Translations under genes and position numbers: made by a program
Source of the DNA: Chitinophaga pinensis
GTDB taxonomy: Bacteria; Planctomycetota; Phycisphaerae; Phycisphaerales; SM1A02
Assembly: GCA_943329105.2 (NCBI GenBank)
Contig: CALQCP020000063.1
Coordinates: forward strand, 1-10,753
DNA: 10,753 nt
Reading direction: 5' to 3'
Notes under the pieces: generated by a model
Seen by the model: the letters and a program-made list of their open reading frames with translations, nothing else
Told to the model about the DNA's origin: nothing
The model's database searches: none
Part shown: piece after piece, positions 1-6,314 of the stretch
Layout: every line of letters begins with the position of its first letter
Numbering within the stretch: the first letter of the stretch is position 1

Positions 1-445
1 GCCAAAATCAAAGCCCAAATCAAAGCCCAAATCAAAGCCCCAGCCCAAGCTCCTCTCCGGCGGCAATCCCCAGATCGCCAAGGCCGATGGCGATGCGCCC
101 GTGCAGGCGTACATCGCCGCGATGCCAGGGTGGAAGCGCGACATCGGTCATCAGCTCGACGCGATCACCATGCAAGCCGTCCCTAGCGCGTGCAAGGCTG
201 TCCGTTGGAACTCCCCGTTCTATGGCATTGCAGGGCAGGGATGGTTCCTCGGTCTGCACTGCTGCACGAAGTATGTGAAGGTTGCATTCTTCGAAGGCAG
301 ATCGCTGCGCCCGATGCCCCCGATCGAGTCATCGCAACCCAAGGTGCGCTATCTCCACATTCATGAGGGCGAAACGATTGACGCCGCACAGTTCGCGTCG
401 TGGGCAAAGCAAGCCAGCAAGTTGCCGGGGTGGGGGAAGACGTGA
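1..445 (+). CDS. DUF1801-family protein, 5' end outside the window
   Basis: The frame is open from base 2 to the stop at 443-445, so the true start probably lies upstream; a GTG at 101 is only an internal candidate. The visible part begins with a lysine/proline-rich tail made of Lys-Ser-Lys-Pro repeats, then LLSGGNPQI, and then a DUF1801 core. Recognisable family segments are AYIAAMPGWKRDIG, the KAVRWNSPFYGI segment, GWFLGLHCCTKYVKVAFFEG, and a C-terminal KVRYLHIHEGE stretch followed by AQFASWAKQA. DUF1801 proteins are small cytoplasmic proteins related to YdhG and the frataxin-like iron chaperone fold. No firm biochemical role is known for this subgroup, and I do not assign one. The family call is confident and the function is open. 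Confidence 0.85.
   Translation, partial: PKSKPKSKPKSKPQPKLLSGGNPQIAKADGDAPVQAYIAAMPGWKRDIGHQLDAITMQAVPSACKAVRWNSPFYGIAGQGWFLGLHCCTKYVKVAFFEGRSLRPMPPIESSQPKVRYLHIHEGETIDAAQFASWAKQASKLPGWGKT
5..40 (+). repeat. Three perfect tandem copies of a 12-bp unit
   Basis: The unit AAATCAAAGCCC occurs at 5-16, 17-28 and 29-40 without mismatch and may continue beyond the window edge. In the DUF1801 frame each unit encodes Lys-Ser-Lys-Pro, giving a basic disordered N-terminal tail. Because the unit is a multiple of three, copy number can change without a frameshift. Confidence 0.9.
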
Positions 446-640
446 CCGCCCGCGGATGATTTGAGCCGACGCGCAGCAAGGGCACCCGACCCCGACTCGT
501 ACCCCGATGACCGACTGTCTCCCGCGGCGCGGTGCTGAGTCCGGTTTATCGATCAAGCGCGCCATTATTGGTGCTCGGATAGGTGCCAAATATGTCCTCT
601 TATACGGATTTAAAGCGCATCATTGCCAGAAGAGTCACTT
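446..640. other. Intergenic region between DUF1801 gene and hipB-like gene
   Basis: I see no gene here. The last 80 bases (about 560-615) are clearly more AT-rich than the surroundings and probably hold the promoter and operator of the hipB-like gene. The hexamer TTATAC at 600-605 could be a -10 element, but no -35 sits at a normal distance, so I do not call a promoter. CGGAT occurs twice in direct orientation (576-580 and 605-609). Confidence 0.4.
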
Positions 641-1012
641 ATGGAAAAGACCTATGAAATGACGGACGAGGCGGTTCTGGCGGAATTGGGGGACCGACTT
701 TCGCGTCTCCGACTGCAGAGGAACCTCACTCAGGCACAGTTGGCTCGGGAGGCGGGTGTTTCTAAGCGCACCCTGATCCGCTTGGAGAGTGGTGAATCGA
801 TCCAAGTCACCAACCTCATCCGCGTTGTCCGCGCGCTCGGGCTGCTCGGCAATCTCGATGCATTTGTTCCGCCGCCGCTGTCGAGTCCGATTGCGCAACT
901 ACGCTCGCGAAAGAAGGAGCGCCGTCGCGCATCGCCTGGAGTAACGAAGAGCGGACCGCCACCACAGTGGATATGGGGAGACGATTTGTCAAAGACCAGA
1001 GGTGAGCCGTGA
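641..1012 (+). CDS. HipB-like XRE-family antitoxin/transcriptional regulator
   Basis: This is a 123-residue DNA-binding protein. Residues about 18-72 form an XRE/Cro-type helix-turn-helix: RLSRLRLQRNLTQAQLAREA, then GVSKRTLIRLESGES, then NLIRVVRALGLL. The C-terminal tail is basic (KKERRR) and ends with a Trp-x-Trp-Gly-Asp-Asp motif, as in the XRE partners of hipA genes. In such systems the antitoxin binds the toxin and represses its own operon. The ATG at 641 follows an AGAAGAG purine run at a good distance. A TTG at 623 and an ATG at 659 are alternatives, the latter giving a start typical of the family. The stop overlaps the start of the hipA remnant by four bases (GTGA), the classic coupling of hipB-hipA. 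The frame is intact and the domain complete, so it may still be a working regulator although its toxin partner is destroyed. Confidence 0.88.
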   Translation: MEKTYEMTDEAVLAELGDRLSRLRLQRNLTQAQLAREAGVSKRTLIRLESGESIQVTNLIRVVRALGLLGNLDAFVPPPLSSPIAQLRSRKKERRRASPGVTKSGPPPQWIWGDDLSKTRGEP

Positions 1013-1154
1013 GTACCGTTGCCGAAGTCCGATTGTGGGGAAGTTCGATCGGCTTGATGACTGCGAGAAGCTCCACATGCAGTCGCTGGGCGCGATCGCG
1101 CACCTTGACTTCAACAACCCGATTGCCGATGTCCACCGACTCGATCTCGTTTGA
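1009..1154 (+). pseudogene. hipA toxin remnant (large internal deletion and frame change)
   Basis: The GTG at 1009 overlaps the hipB stop and opens a typical HipA N terminus (STVAEVRLWGSSIG, to about 1053). In a different frame, from about 1041 to the stop at 1152-1154, the sequence reads KFDRLDDCEKLHMQSLGAI followed by AHLDFNNP. I recognise this as the RFDR...LHMQSLGALAHFDFN block of the C-terminal half of HipA-family toxins. About 250 residues normally lie between these blocks, including the N-terminal subdomain and the ATP-binding kinase core. Everything after DFNNP (catalytic loop and C terminus) is also missing. The two homologies overlap at about 1041-1052, where one DNA stretch reads SSIG in one frame and KFDR in the other, suggesting a deletion through short homology. 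No active kinase can be made. Family recognition is from memory of HipA proteins. Confidence 0.75.
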
Positions 1155-1244
1155 ATATCCAACAGTATGTGTGACCCATGTGCGCGGGGCGTAGTGTTCA
1201 CCTACATCGCTCAGTGCAAATCGCGTTTTGCGCAGTGATTGAAG

Positions 1245-1757
1245 TCAGTTACCGCTTCCATCGTCAAACCAGGCAAGAATCTGTTCGCGTAACGACTCGC
1301 AGTTGTACTGACTGTCACAGCACACGCCGATCATGTCAACGAGTGGCGTCTCGAGCACGATACGCGCATGGATCGGTTGTTCATCGAATGTGGTGATCAC
1401 GTAAAGGTGGCTCGGCTCGTCAGGATGCGCGGTTGCTGCCTTGATTCGTTGCCGGCCGACGGCCGATAGCGTGACCATCAGCATCACGTGCTCTTTCGGG
1501 AAGTTCGAGCCCGTGCTCGTGATCAGTTCGAAGTCCTCGCGCCGCAAGCATTGCTCTTCCTGCCCGTCCTCCCTGACAAAGTGAAAGACGAGGCCCGACG
1601 AGGTATCGGTTTGCCGAGCGCTAGCGGCTGGAGCTGTTACGTTGGGCTCCGTCCTCGGGCTGCACCCTGCGGTGCCAATAAGGGGCGGTAGAACTACCAA
1701 GGCAAGCGCCATGACACAGTCCTTCAATGCCCGGCGCTTGGCTCGATGATGGTGCAT
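1245..1757 (-). CDS. Small secreted lipoprotein, possibly SecD P1-head-like
   Basis: The product is about 170 residues. Its N terminus has a basic n-region (KRR), a hydrophobic stretch (MALALVVLPPLIG) and a lipobox-like TAGC with Cys32, so it is probably a lipidated envelope protein. A Thr/Ala/Ser-rich linker follows (about 35-54), then a domain of about 110 residues. The segment VMLMVTLSAVGRQRIKAAT, a following hydrophobic strand, and the segment RIVLETPLVDMIGVC loosely resemble the P1-head fold of SecD and related planctomycete lipoproteins; this is a weak pattern match. Two ATG starts are possible. The one at 1757 supplies the positively charged n-region. The one at 1712 has the better ribosome-binding site (GAAGGA, 7-base spacer) but no charge. 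The gene lies 65 bases after the stop at 1823 in the same direction, so it may be the last gene of a three-gene unit. Confidence 0.6.
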   Translation of the reverse strand: MHHHRAKRRALKDCVMALALVVLPPLIGTAGCSPRTEPNVTAPAASARQTDTSSGLVFHFVREDGQEEQCLRREDFELITSTGSNFPKEHVMLMVTLSAVGRQRIKAATAHPDEPSHLYVITTFDEQPIHARIVLETPLVDMIGVCCDSQYNCESLREQILAWFDDGSGN

Positions 1758-1822
1758 CTCGTTACGTTAATCCTGTCTTAGTACGAGGGGTTTGGGTGCG
1801 TCTGTGGGGCTTCTCGGTCACG

Positions 1823-2947
1823 TCAGAAGTGAGCCTCTGCCCGCTCGATGTCGCCCACTCCAACCGTCCCGTCACCATCAAGGTCGAACTCCGGGTCTGT
1901 TGTGCCCCAGTGAAGGAGGATTTGCGCCAACGCCACACCTAGTCGATCCTCAGGTGCAGCGTTGCGGAGCGCCGTCGGCATCTCGCGCGCAATGATGAGC
2001 GCTCCTTCCTGGTTGGAAGTCACTTCGTTCCTCAGCGCGGGGACACGCAGTTCCGGCAGGGAAACTGCTTCGCCACTTTCACAAGAACTGAAGACAAACA
2101 GCTCGACGCTTACGCTTGCGTCCGGTCCGCGGGTTTGCATGCGTCGGTTGAGAATTGCGGCCGGAAAGCCGGCTGTGTCCGAAGGATCGTAGATGAAGTC
2201 CGCTGCACTCTGAAGCAGCCCGGCGGAAGTGTGCCGAACTGAGATGGGAATGAAGCCGCGTGTGGTATCGAGGACCAACGCGACCTCGCTCGACCCACCG
2301 GGCAAGTCCTTGTGAAAAATGAGCGTTCCTTGGCCGGGAGCGGGTTCATTCGGTCGAAACTCGCGGGTGAGCCCGTTACTGTGTCGCTCGTCGTCGATGA
2401 TCGGCGACCAGTCACAAAGTGTGCAATCCAAGCGATTCAGGATTTGATCGCGAGTGAAGTGCTCGACACGACTGATGGTCTCTCGATCGCGAATCCCGAT
2501 TGTGATTCCGCCATCCGTTATAAACAGGCGCTCACTCACAATTGCGGCGAGTGGCTGTGGTTCGCGTCCCAGTGATCGTAGGTATTCGAGCGTTGTATCG
2601 CGATGATCGTCTCGAACGCGATCAACCACCAACCTCGGTCCGGCGACCCAGATTGAATACTCGTAGCACTCTCGGAATTGGGTTCGAGCAACAAAGCCAT
2701 CTATAAGCGAGTCGACGGCCGTGCGGCTGATGTTTCCCGTTGTTCGAAATAGGTCTCCGAGTGAATTTGCTACTGAATCCGTGACGGTTGACCTGAGCGA
2801 CTTGCCGCTCGCGTGGAAGTTCTGGAAGCGGGACTGGCGCGCTTTACAACCGAGAAGAAACTCGGCGAGGTCTGAGCGTGTCGCTTCTTGGGATGGGATC
2901 GCCGCGGCGCTGAGAGTGATGATGATTGGGATAAGCAGCCAGTACAT
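1823..2947 (-). CDS. Secreted protein of unknown function with C-terminal dockerin-like calcium loop
   Basis: The product has 374 residues. An N-terminal signal peptide (YWLLIPIIITLSAAA, residues 2-16) predicts export. I do not recognise the large central region (about 20-330), which is mostly soluble and beta-rich in appearance, with FQNFHASGKSL near the start that is vaguely reminiscent of LolA-like outer-membrane protein families. The C terminus is LAQILLHWG followed by an EF-hand loop at 355-366 with Asp at 355, 357, 359 and 366 and Thr361, and then a short helix to the end. Such tails close many secreted planctomycete proteins and are related to dockerins. Only one loop is canonical, and the usual terminal Trp-Gly-x-Cys is absent. 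The ATG at 2947 has AAGGA nine bases upstream. The gene lies 62 bases downstream of the Cys-rich gene and 65 upstream of the lipoprotein gene, so co-transcription is likely. Confidence 0.72.
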   Translation of the reverse strand: MYWLLIPIIITLSAAAIPSQEATRSDLAEFLLGCKARQSRFQNFHASGKSLRSTVTDSVANSLGDLFRTTGNISRTAVDSLIDGFVARTQFRECYEYSIWVAGPRLVVDRVRDDHRDTTLEYLRSLGREPQPLAAIVSERLFITDGGITIGIRDRETISRVEHFTRDQILNRLDCTLCDWSPIIDDERHSNGLTREFRPNEPAPGQGTLIFHKDLPGGSSEVALVLDTTRGFIPISVRHTSAGLLQSAADFIYDPSDTAGFPAAILNRRMQTRGPDASVSVELFVFSSCESGEAVSLPELRVPALRNEVTSNQEGALIIAREMPTALRNAAPEDRLGVALAQILLHWGTTDPEFDLDGDGTVGVGDIERAEAHF

Positions 2948-3009
2948 TTGATGTGTTCCTTAGAAGGGAAACGAAACTATGCATTGCTATCGAAGAAAAC
3001 AGATCGGCA

Positions 3010-3420
3010 TCACGGCTTCTCTGTGTCGCAGGATGTATGGAATCCGTCTTCGAACCCACCGCCAAGATCGCTGCAGCTGCAGGCGCATTGGTTGTAGGAA
3101 AGCAGCTGGCAGGTCGGTCCGCAGTTCATGGAAAGGGTCTCTGTGGTGCGGACTTGGCAGCGGTTTAGCGTCGGTCCATCGCAGTCATAAATCCATGTCC
3201 ACCTGCAACCATCGGCGCTGTTGCCCTTGTTCAGGATGCAACTGTTGTCGTCGTCGCAGAAAAACCCCATTCCGACGCAATGTCGATCGATCGCCGTTCC
3301 CTTGCAAACCCTTACCTTGATGCAGTCGAAATACAGCGCTCCAAGATCTTGGGCTAACGAGTTCATAGTCAAGACAAACGCTCCTAGGGCGATCAGCAAT
3401 TTGCTCTGTTTTTTGTTCAC
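3010..3420 (-). CDS. Small secreted cysteine-rich protein (14 Cys)
   Basis: The product is about 136 residues from a GTG start at 3420. That start has a strong purine run (GAGGGGG) just upstream and gives a textbook signal peptide: MNKKQSK, then a hydrophobic core LLIALGAFVL, with cleavage near SLAQ. An ATG at 3432 in the same frame is the alternative. After the signal peptide there are 14 cysteines in about 110 residues, at 33, 39, 48, 55, 61, 72, 80, 88, 100, 104, 112, 114, 116 and 131, an even number compatible with seven disulfides. A dense CACSC cluster lies at 112-116, and the C-terminal end is acidic. I do not recognise the family. The protein presumably folds in an oxidising compartment outside the cytoplasm. 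It is the first gene of the minus-strand exported-protein cluster and is preceded by a 241-base gap. Confidence 0.65.
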   Translation of the reverse strand: MNKKQSKLLIALGAFVLTMNSLAQDLGALYFDCIKVRVCKGTAIDRHCVGMGFFCDDDNSCILNKGNSADGCRWTWIYDCDGPTLNRCQVRTTETLSMNCGPTCQLLSYNQCACSCSDLGGGFEDGFHTSCDTEKP

Positions 3421-3661
3421 ATTCCCCCTCATCGTTGTTTGCAAGTCTTATCTGCGAGTCCATTCGGAACACTGCAGGCGAGTGCGGAGTGTAGCGAAAC
3501 ACTCGCCTGCCGCATCGCGTTGTATCAGCGCCGGGGGTACTGGTGGTCGGTCATTCAAACTGCTAGAGGCGCGATGGTGTCGTACGTCTAGCGCCGCTGA
3601 ACTCTTGCAGTTTCCCCCGTGATCAGTTCCCCGAAGGTCCCCAGCCGGTGCATCACGTCTC
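3421..3661. other. Intergenic region between cytochrome operon and Cys-rich gene
   Basis: I see no gene here. It should contain the end of the imelysin/cytochrome transcript and the promoter of the Cys-rich gene on the minus strand. It holds the strong inverted repeat at 3474-3510 and a weaker one, AAACTGC near 3557-3563 with GCAGTTT near 3606-3612. Confidence 0.45.
3474..3510. repeat. 11-bp perfect inverted repeat (hairpin or operator)
   Basis: GCAGGCGAGTG at 3474-3484 pairs perfectly with CACTCGCCTGC at 3500-3510 across a 15-base loop. Neither strand has a T-run after the stem, so it is not a standard intrinsic terminator. It lies 152 bases beyond the cytochrome stop and 54 bases before the Cys-rich start, both minus strand. 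It could be an operator, a factor-assisted terminator or a 5' leader hairpin of the Cys-rich gene. Confidence 0.6.
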
Positions 3662-5062
3662 TCACAGTGATTCCAGGAACGCAAGCAGCGCCTTGCGATC
3701 CGCTGCAGGCAATGCCATGAATCGGTCCCGCGCGCGCTGTGCTTCGCCGCCATGCCAGAGGACGGCTTCCTCAAGGTTGCGTGCGCGCCCGTCGTGTAGG
3801 AAACGTGTGTGACCGTTCACCGTTTGCACCAGACCGATGCCCCACAAGGGCGGGGTGCGCCACTCGCGTCCGGTTGCGTCGCCGTCGCGACGATCGTCGG
3901 CGAGGCCTTCGCCCATGTCGTGGAGCAGGAGGTCGGTGTACGGATGGAAGGTCGCGTTGCGCAGGAGTGTCACCGGCGATGCATCGCCCGTGAACATCGT
4001 TGGCGTGTGACATGTCACGCACCCCGTGTCGGTGAAGAGCCGCCGCCCACGCTCCACCGCGGGCGTGTCCGCATCGCGCTGCATCGGCACCCCCAGCACG
4101 CGGCAGTAATGCGCGAGCCGCGCGACTTTGTGCGCGTCCGCCTCGGGGATTCCGCCGCTCGGCGCCGTGATCGCTGCTCGTTCACCGGTGGTGAGTGATT
4201 CCACCGGATGCGCGTCGTTGGTGATGCCGATGTCCTCGTGCAGCGCGGCCATCACTTGACCTTCAAGTGTCGGCTGCGATGCCTTCCAGCCAAACTTACC
4301 CACGCGCCGCGCGCCATCTGCGCCCGTCACCAGGTGCGGACGACCGGACACGCCGTCGCCGTCGCGGTCCTCCGGATCGGCGCGCTCGACGATCGCGGCG
4401 TCGGGCACCGCTTCAAGTAATCCGCCGCCGATCACCTGTGGCCCAATGCGAAGCGATGTCCGCACCTCGCCGAGCGGGCCGTACGCCGGCTGCTCGAACG
4501 TTGCTTCCCAGCGATTGAGTTCGTATTTCGTGCCGTCTGGATACGCGCCGGTCACGGGCACCGCGCGCAGCACGATCTCCGTCTCCGGCACGACGCCAGA
4601 GATGCTTTGGTCCTGAAGCTGCTTGCCGTACAGCGGGTGCGGCGCGCCATCGGCATCGCGTGGACTGACGAACACCACGAGGCCAAGCCCCACTTCACCG
4701 CGCGCCAGCGGCGGTCTGCCGCGCCCGTCATCGGCGTGACACGCGCTGCATGAGTTGGCGTTGAACAGCGGACCGAGGCCGTCGCGCCCCTCGGTGCTTG
4801 CCGGTGCGGTCACCCAATTGTCGCGAAAGAACGAGTTGCCAACACTGAACGCGCGGCGCTCTTCGCTGCTGATACCGGGCGCAGAGAGACCGAACGCGTC
4901 CGGCGTGTCGATCTCCACCGTCGCTGGTCCGCCGAGGCGCGCAAGGTCCGCGGGTGTATCGCCGCGCGGCGCAAGCGCGCACGTGACGCCCGCGGCGAGC
5001 GCCATCGCGGCGGCGAGCATCGTTCGCGGGTGTGCGTGCCGATCGGCGGCTGGCGTGCGCAT
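3662..5062 (-). CDS. DUF1111 di-heme thiol-oxidoreductase-like c-type cytochrome
   Basis: The product is about 466 residues and belongs to the DHOR/DUF1111 family (putative di-heme oxidoreductase/peroxidase). A hydrophobic signal segment (about 13-33, LAAAMALAAGVTCALA) sends it across the inner membrane, where c-type hemes are attached. Two heme sites are visible: CSACH at 105-109 within GPLFNANSCSACHADDGRG, and CVTCH at 348-352 within GRRLFTDTGCVTCHTP. Other family landmarks are DRDGDGVSGRP (about 233), GKFGWKASQPTLEGQ and, near the C terminus, REWRTPPLWGIGL then FLHDGRARNLEEAVLWHGGEA. Members usually sit beside imelysin genes, as here. The ATG at 5062 lies two bases after the imelysin stop. 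A TTG at 5068, which overlaps that stop, has a better-placed GGAG. Probable role: envelope redox chemistry linked to iron; the substrate is unknown. Confidence 0.93.
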   Translation of the reverse strand: MRTPAADRHAHPRTMLAAAMALAAGVTCALAPRGDTPADLARLGGPATVEIDTPDAFGLSAPGISSEERRAFSVGNSFFRDNWVTAPASTEGRDGLGPLFNANSCSACHADDGRGRPPLARGEVGLGLVVFVSPRDADGAPHPLYGKQLQDQSISGVVPETEIVLRAVPVTGAYPDGTKYELNRWEATFEQPAYGPLGEVRTSLRIGPQVIGGGLLEAVPDAAIVERADPEDRDGDGVSGRPHLVTGADGARRVGKFGWKASQPTLEGQVMAALHEDIGITNDAHPVESLTTGERAAITAPSGGIPEADAHKVARLAHYCRVLGVPMQRDADTPAVERGRRLFTDTGCVTCHTPTMFTGDASPVTLLRNATFHPYTDLLLHDMGEGLADDRRDGDATGREWRTPPLWGIGLVQTVNGHTRFLHDGRARNLEEAVLWHGGEAQRARDRFMALPAADRKALLAFLESL

Positions 5063-5064
5063 AC

Positions 5065-6201
5065 TCAACCGTGCGGCTCCGAGGGAAGCGAGTAGCCCAT
5101 TGACTTTGCCGCAGCGGAGATCTCCTCGCCAAGTTTCTCAAGCGCAGCGATCGCGGCCGTGATCTGCGCGTGCTCCGGGCTTCCCTTCGCGGTGCGGATC
5201 GCGCGGTCGAACGGCGCGGGCGTCGCATCAACCGCCGCCACTGCCGCTGCGAGCGCCGCGGTCATCGCGTCGGCTCGCGCTTGGTCAACGGTGGCTACCA
5301 CCGCGATCACTCCAGGCGCGCCATCGCCACGCAGCACCTCTGCGATCCCGCGCATGTTCGCCCGGAAATCCAGGTGCGTTGTGTCGCTGAAGCAACTCTG
5401 CTCCTCTTCCTGGTCGTGCGTTTCTTCAGCCACCGCCATCCGCTCGCCGGACATCTCGAATCCCGCAAGCAGCGCAACGCCCGTCATGATCGCCTGCAGC
5501 GCAGCCTTCGGGTCCGTCTCGAATCGCGATCGATAGTTCTCTCCGCCCGTGTGCCACTGCGCGTCAACCTTCGCAAGGTCCTCGCACAACATGTCGGTGA
5601 TCTCCAGCAGGTACTCGCGCCGGCGGTTCGCAAACGGAGCCTTACCGTCAACAAAGTCCGTCACGGGTCGTGCGCCAGGTCCCGAGTCGGAGCGGTCCTG
5701 CCCCCAGAGCAGAAACTCGATCGCGTGCCATCCGGTGCAGACGTTGGTCTCGCCGCCGCGGCGGTTGTGAAGTCGAAGGATGGCGCGCCCGAGCGCCGGA
5801 TACTTGGCTGGGTTGCCGATGATCCCGCCGCCCACGGAACCTTCGACCGCATCGATGTACGCCTCGTCGACGGGCCACGAGTTAACAAACGTCTCCACGC
5901 CGCCACGCTTGGCATCAATGGGGCCGTTTCCAAAGCGGAACGCCTCGGTGCGCCCATAGGCCTCGCGAGCCGCGGTCCACGACTCGCGCGCACGCGCAAG
6001 GGCGGCGTCACTCGGTTCAGCGCAGAAAGACTGCACCGCCGCGCGCATCGCCTGTGTTGCGGTGAGGGTGGCGTCGTAGGTGCGCTCCGCGTGCCGAACG
6101 TAACCGCGTACTGCGTCGGCAGTGATTGTGGCCCGGTCCGCGGGGGGCGCGGAGGCACGCAGCAGGGCACACGCCATCAGTACTGGAATCAGGAAGACCA
6201 C
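5065..6201 (-). CDS. Imelysin-family (peptidase M75-like) exported protein
   Basis: The product has 378 residues, the usual length for this helical family. A short hydrophobic N terminus (VFLIPVLMACALLRASA) predicts export. Family landmarks in order are the ARESWTAAREAYGRTEAFRF helix (70-90), NSWPVDEAYID (107-117), the signature GWHAIEFLLWGQD at 157-169 with the conserved His159 and Glu162 of the GxHxxE motif, and EEEQSCFSDTTHLD at 265-278. Imelysins were named as peptidases, but most evidence on relatives (ICMP, Algp7-like EfeO/M75) points to iron or ligand binding in the periplasm or on the surface. The GTG at 6201 is the first possible start because an in-frame stop lies just upstream; no clear ribosome-binding site is seen. 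It is the first gene of a two-gene operon with the DUF1111 cytochrome, a pairing known from many bacteria. Confidence 0.93.
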   Translation of the reverse strand: MVFLIPVLMACALLRASAPPADRATITADAVRGYVRHAERTYDATLTATQAMRAAVQSFCAEPSDAALARARESWTAAREAYGRTEAFRFGNGPIDAKRGGVETFVNSWPVDEAYIDAVEGSVGGGIIGNPAKYPALGRAILRLHNRRGGETNVCTGWHAIEFLLWGQDRSDSGPGARPVTDFVDGKAPFANRRREYLLEITDMLCEDLAKVDAQWHTGGENYRSRFETDPKAALQAIMTGVALLAGFEMSGERMAVAEETHDQEEEQSCFSDTTHLDFRANMRGIAEVLRGDGAPGVIAVVATVDQARADAMTAALAAAVAAVDATPAPFDRAIRTAKGSPEHAQITAAIAALEKLGEEISAAAKSMGYSLPSEPHG

Positions 6202-6314
6202 GCCCGAAGACTAGGCGCGATGGATTGCCGGATTGCAGCGTGAACAGCGGTCCCACATGCAATCTTCACCATTCGCTAGCGGGTAACACTTTCTTCATCA
6301 ATAACCTCTTCGCC
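6202..6314. promoter_or_regulatory. Divergent promoter region with repeated GGATTGC motif
   Basis: This 113-base gap separates the imelysin operon (minus) from the HtrA-like gene (plus), so both promoters should lie here. GGATTGC is repeated at 6222-6228 and 6230-6236. GATTGCA at 6231-6237 has an inverted partner TGCAATC at 6258-6264. This is a candidate regulator site; I could not recognise a Fur box or clear -35/-10 pair. Confidence 0.4.

Noticed and set aside
1140..1170. SISFEYPT in the first hipA frame, resembling the SFEYDP of HipA N termini
   Set aside because: Only four residues match, and it would lie after the C-terminal-half segment, needing a reordered gene. I treat it as chance.
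1216..1231. GCAAA...TTTGC hairpin between hipA remnant and lipoprotein gene as a terminator
   Set aside because: The stem is only five pairs with no T-run.
5170..6243. Long plus-strand reading frame of 357 codons opposite the imelysin gene
   Set aside because: It is arginine/histidine-rich, matches no family, and mirrors a gene with clear imelysin motifs. Long antisense frames are expected in GC-rich coding DNA.
6126..6314. Upstream extension of the HtrA-like frame
   Set aside because: The frame is open, but it overlaps the imelysin start and encodes an arginine/proline-rich stretch before a good signal peptide beginning at 6315.
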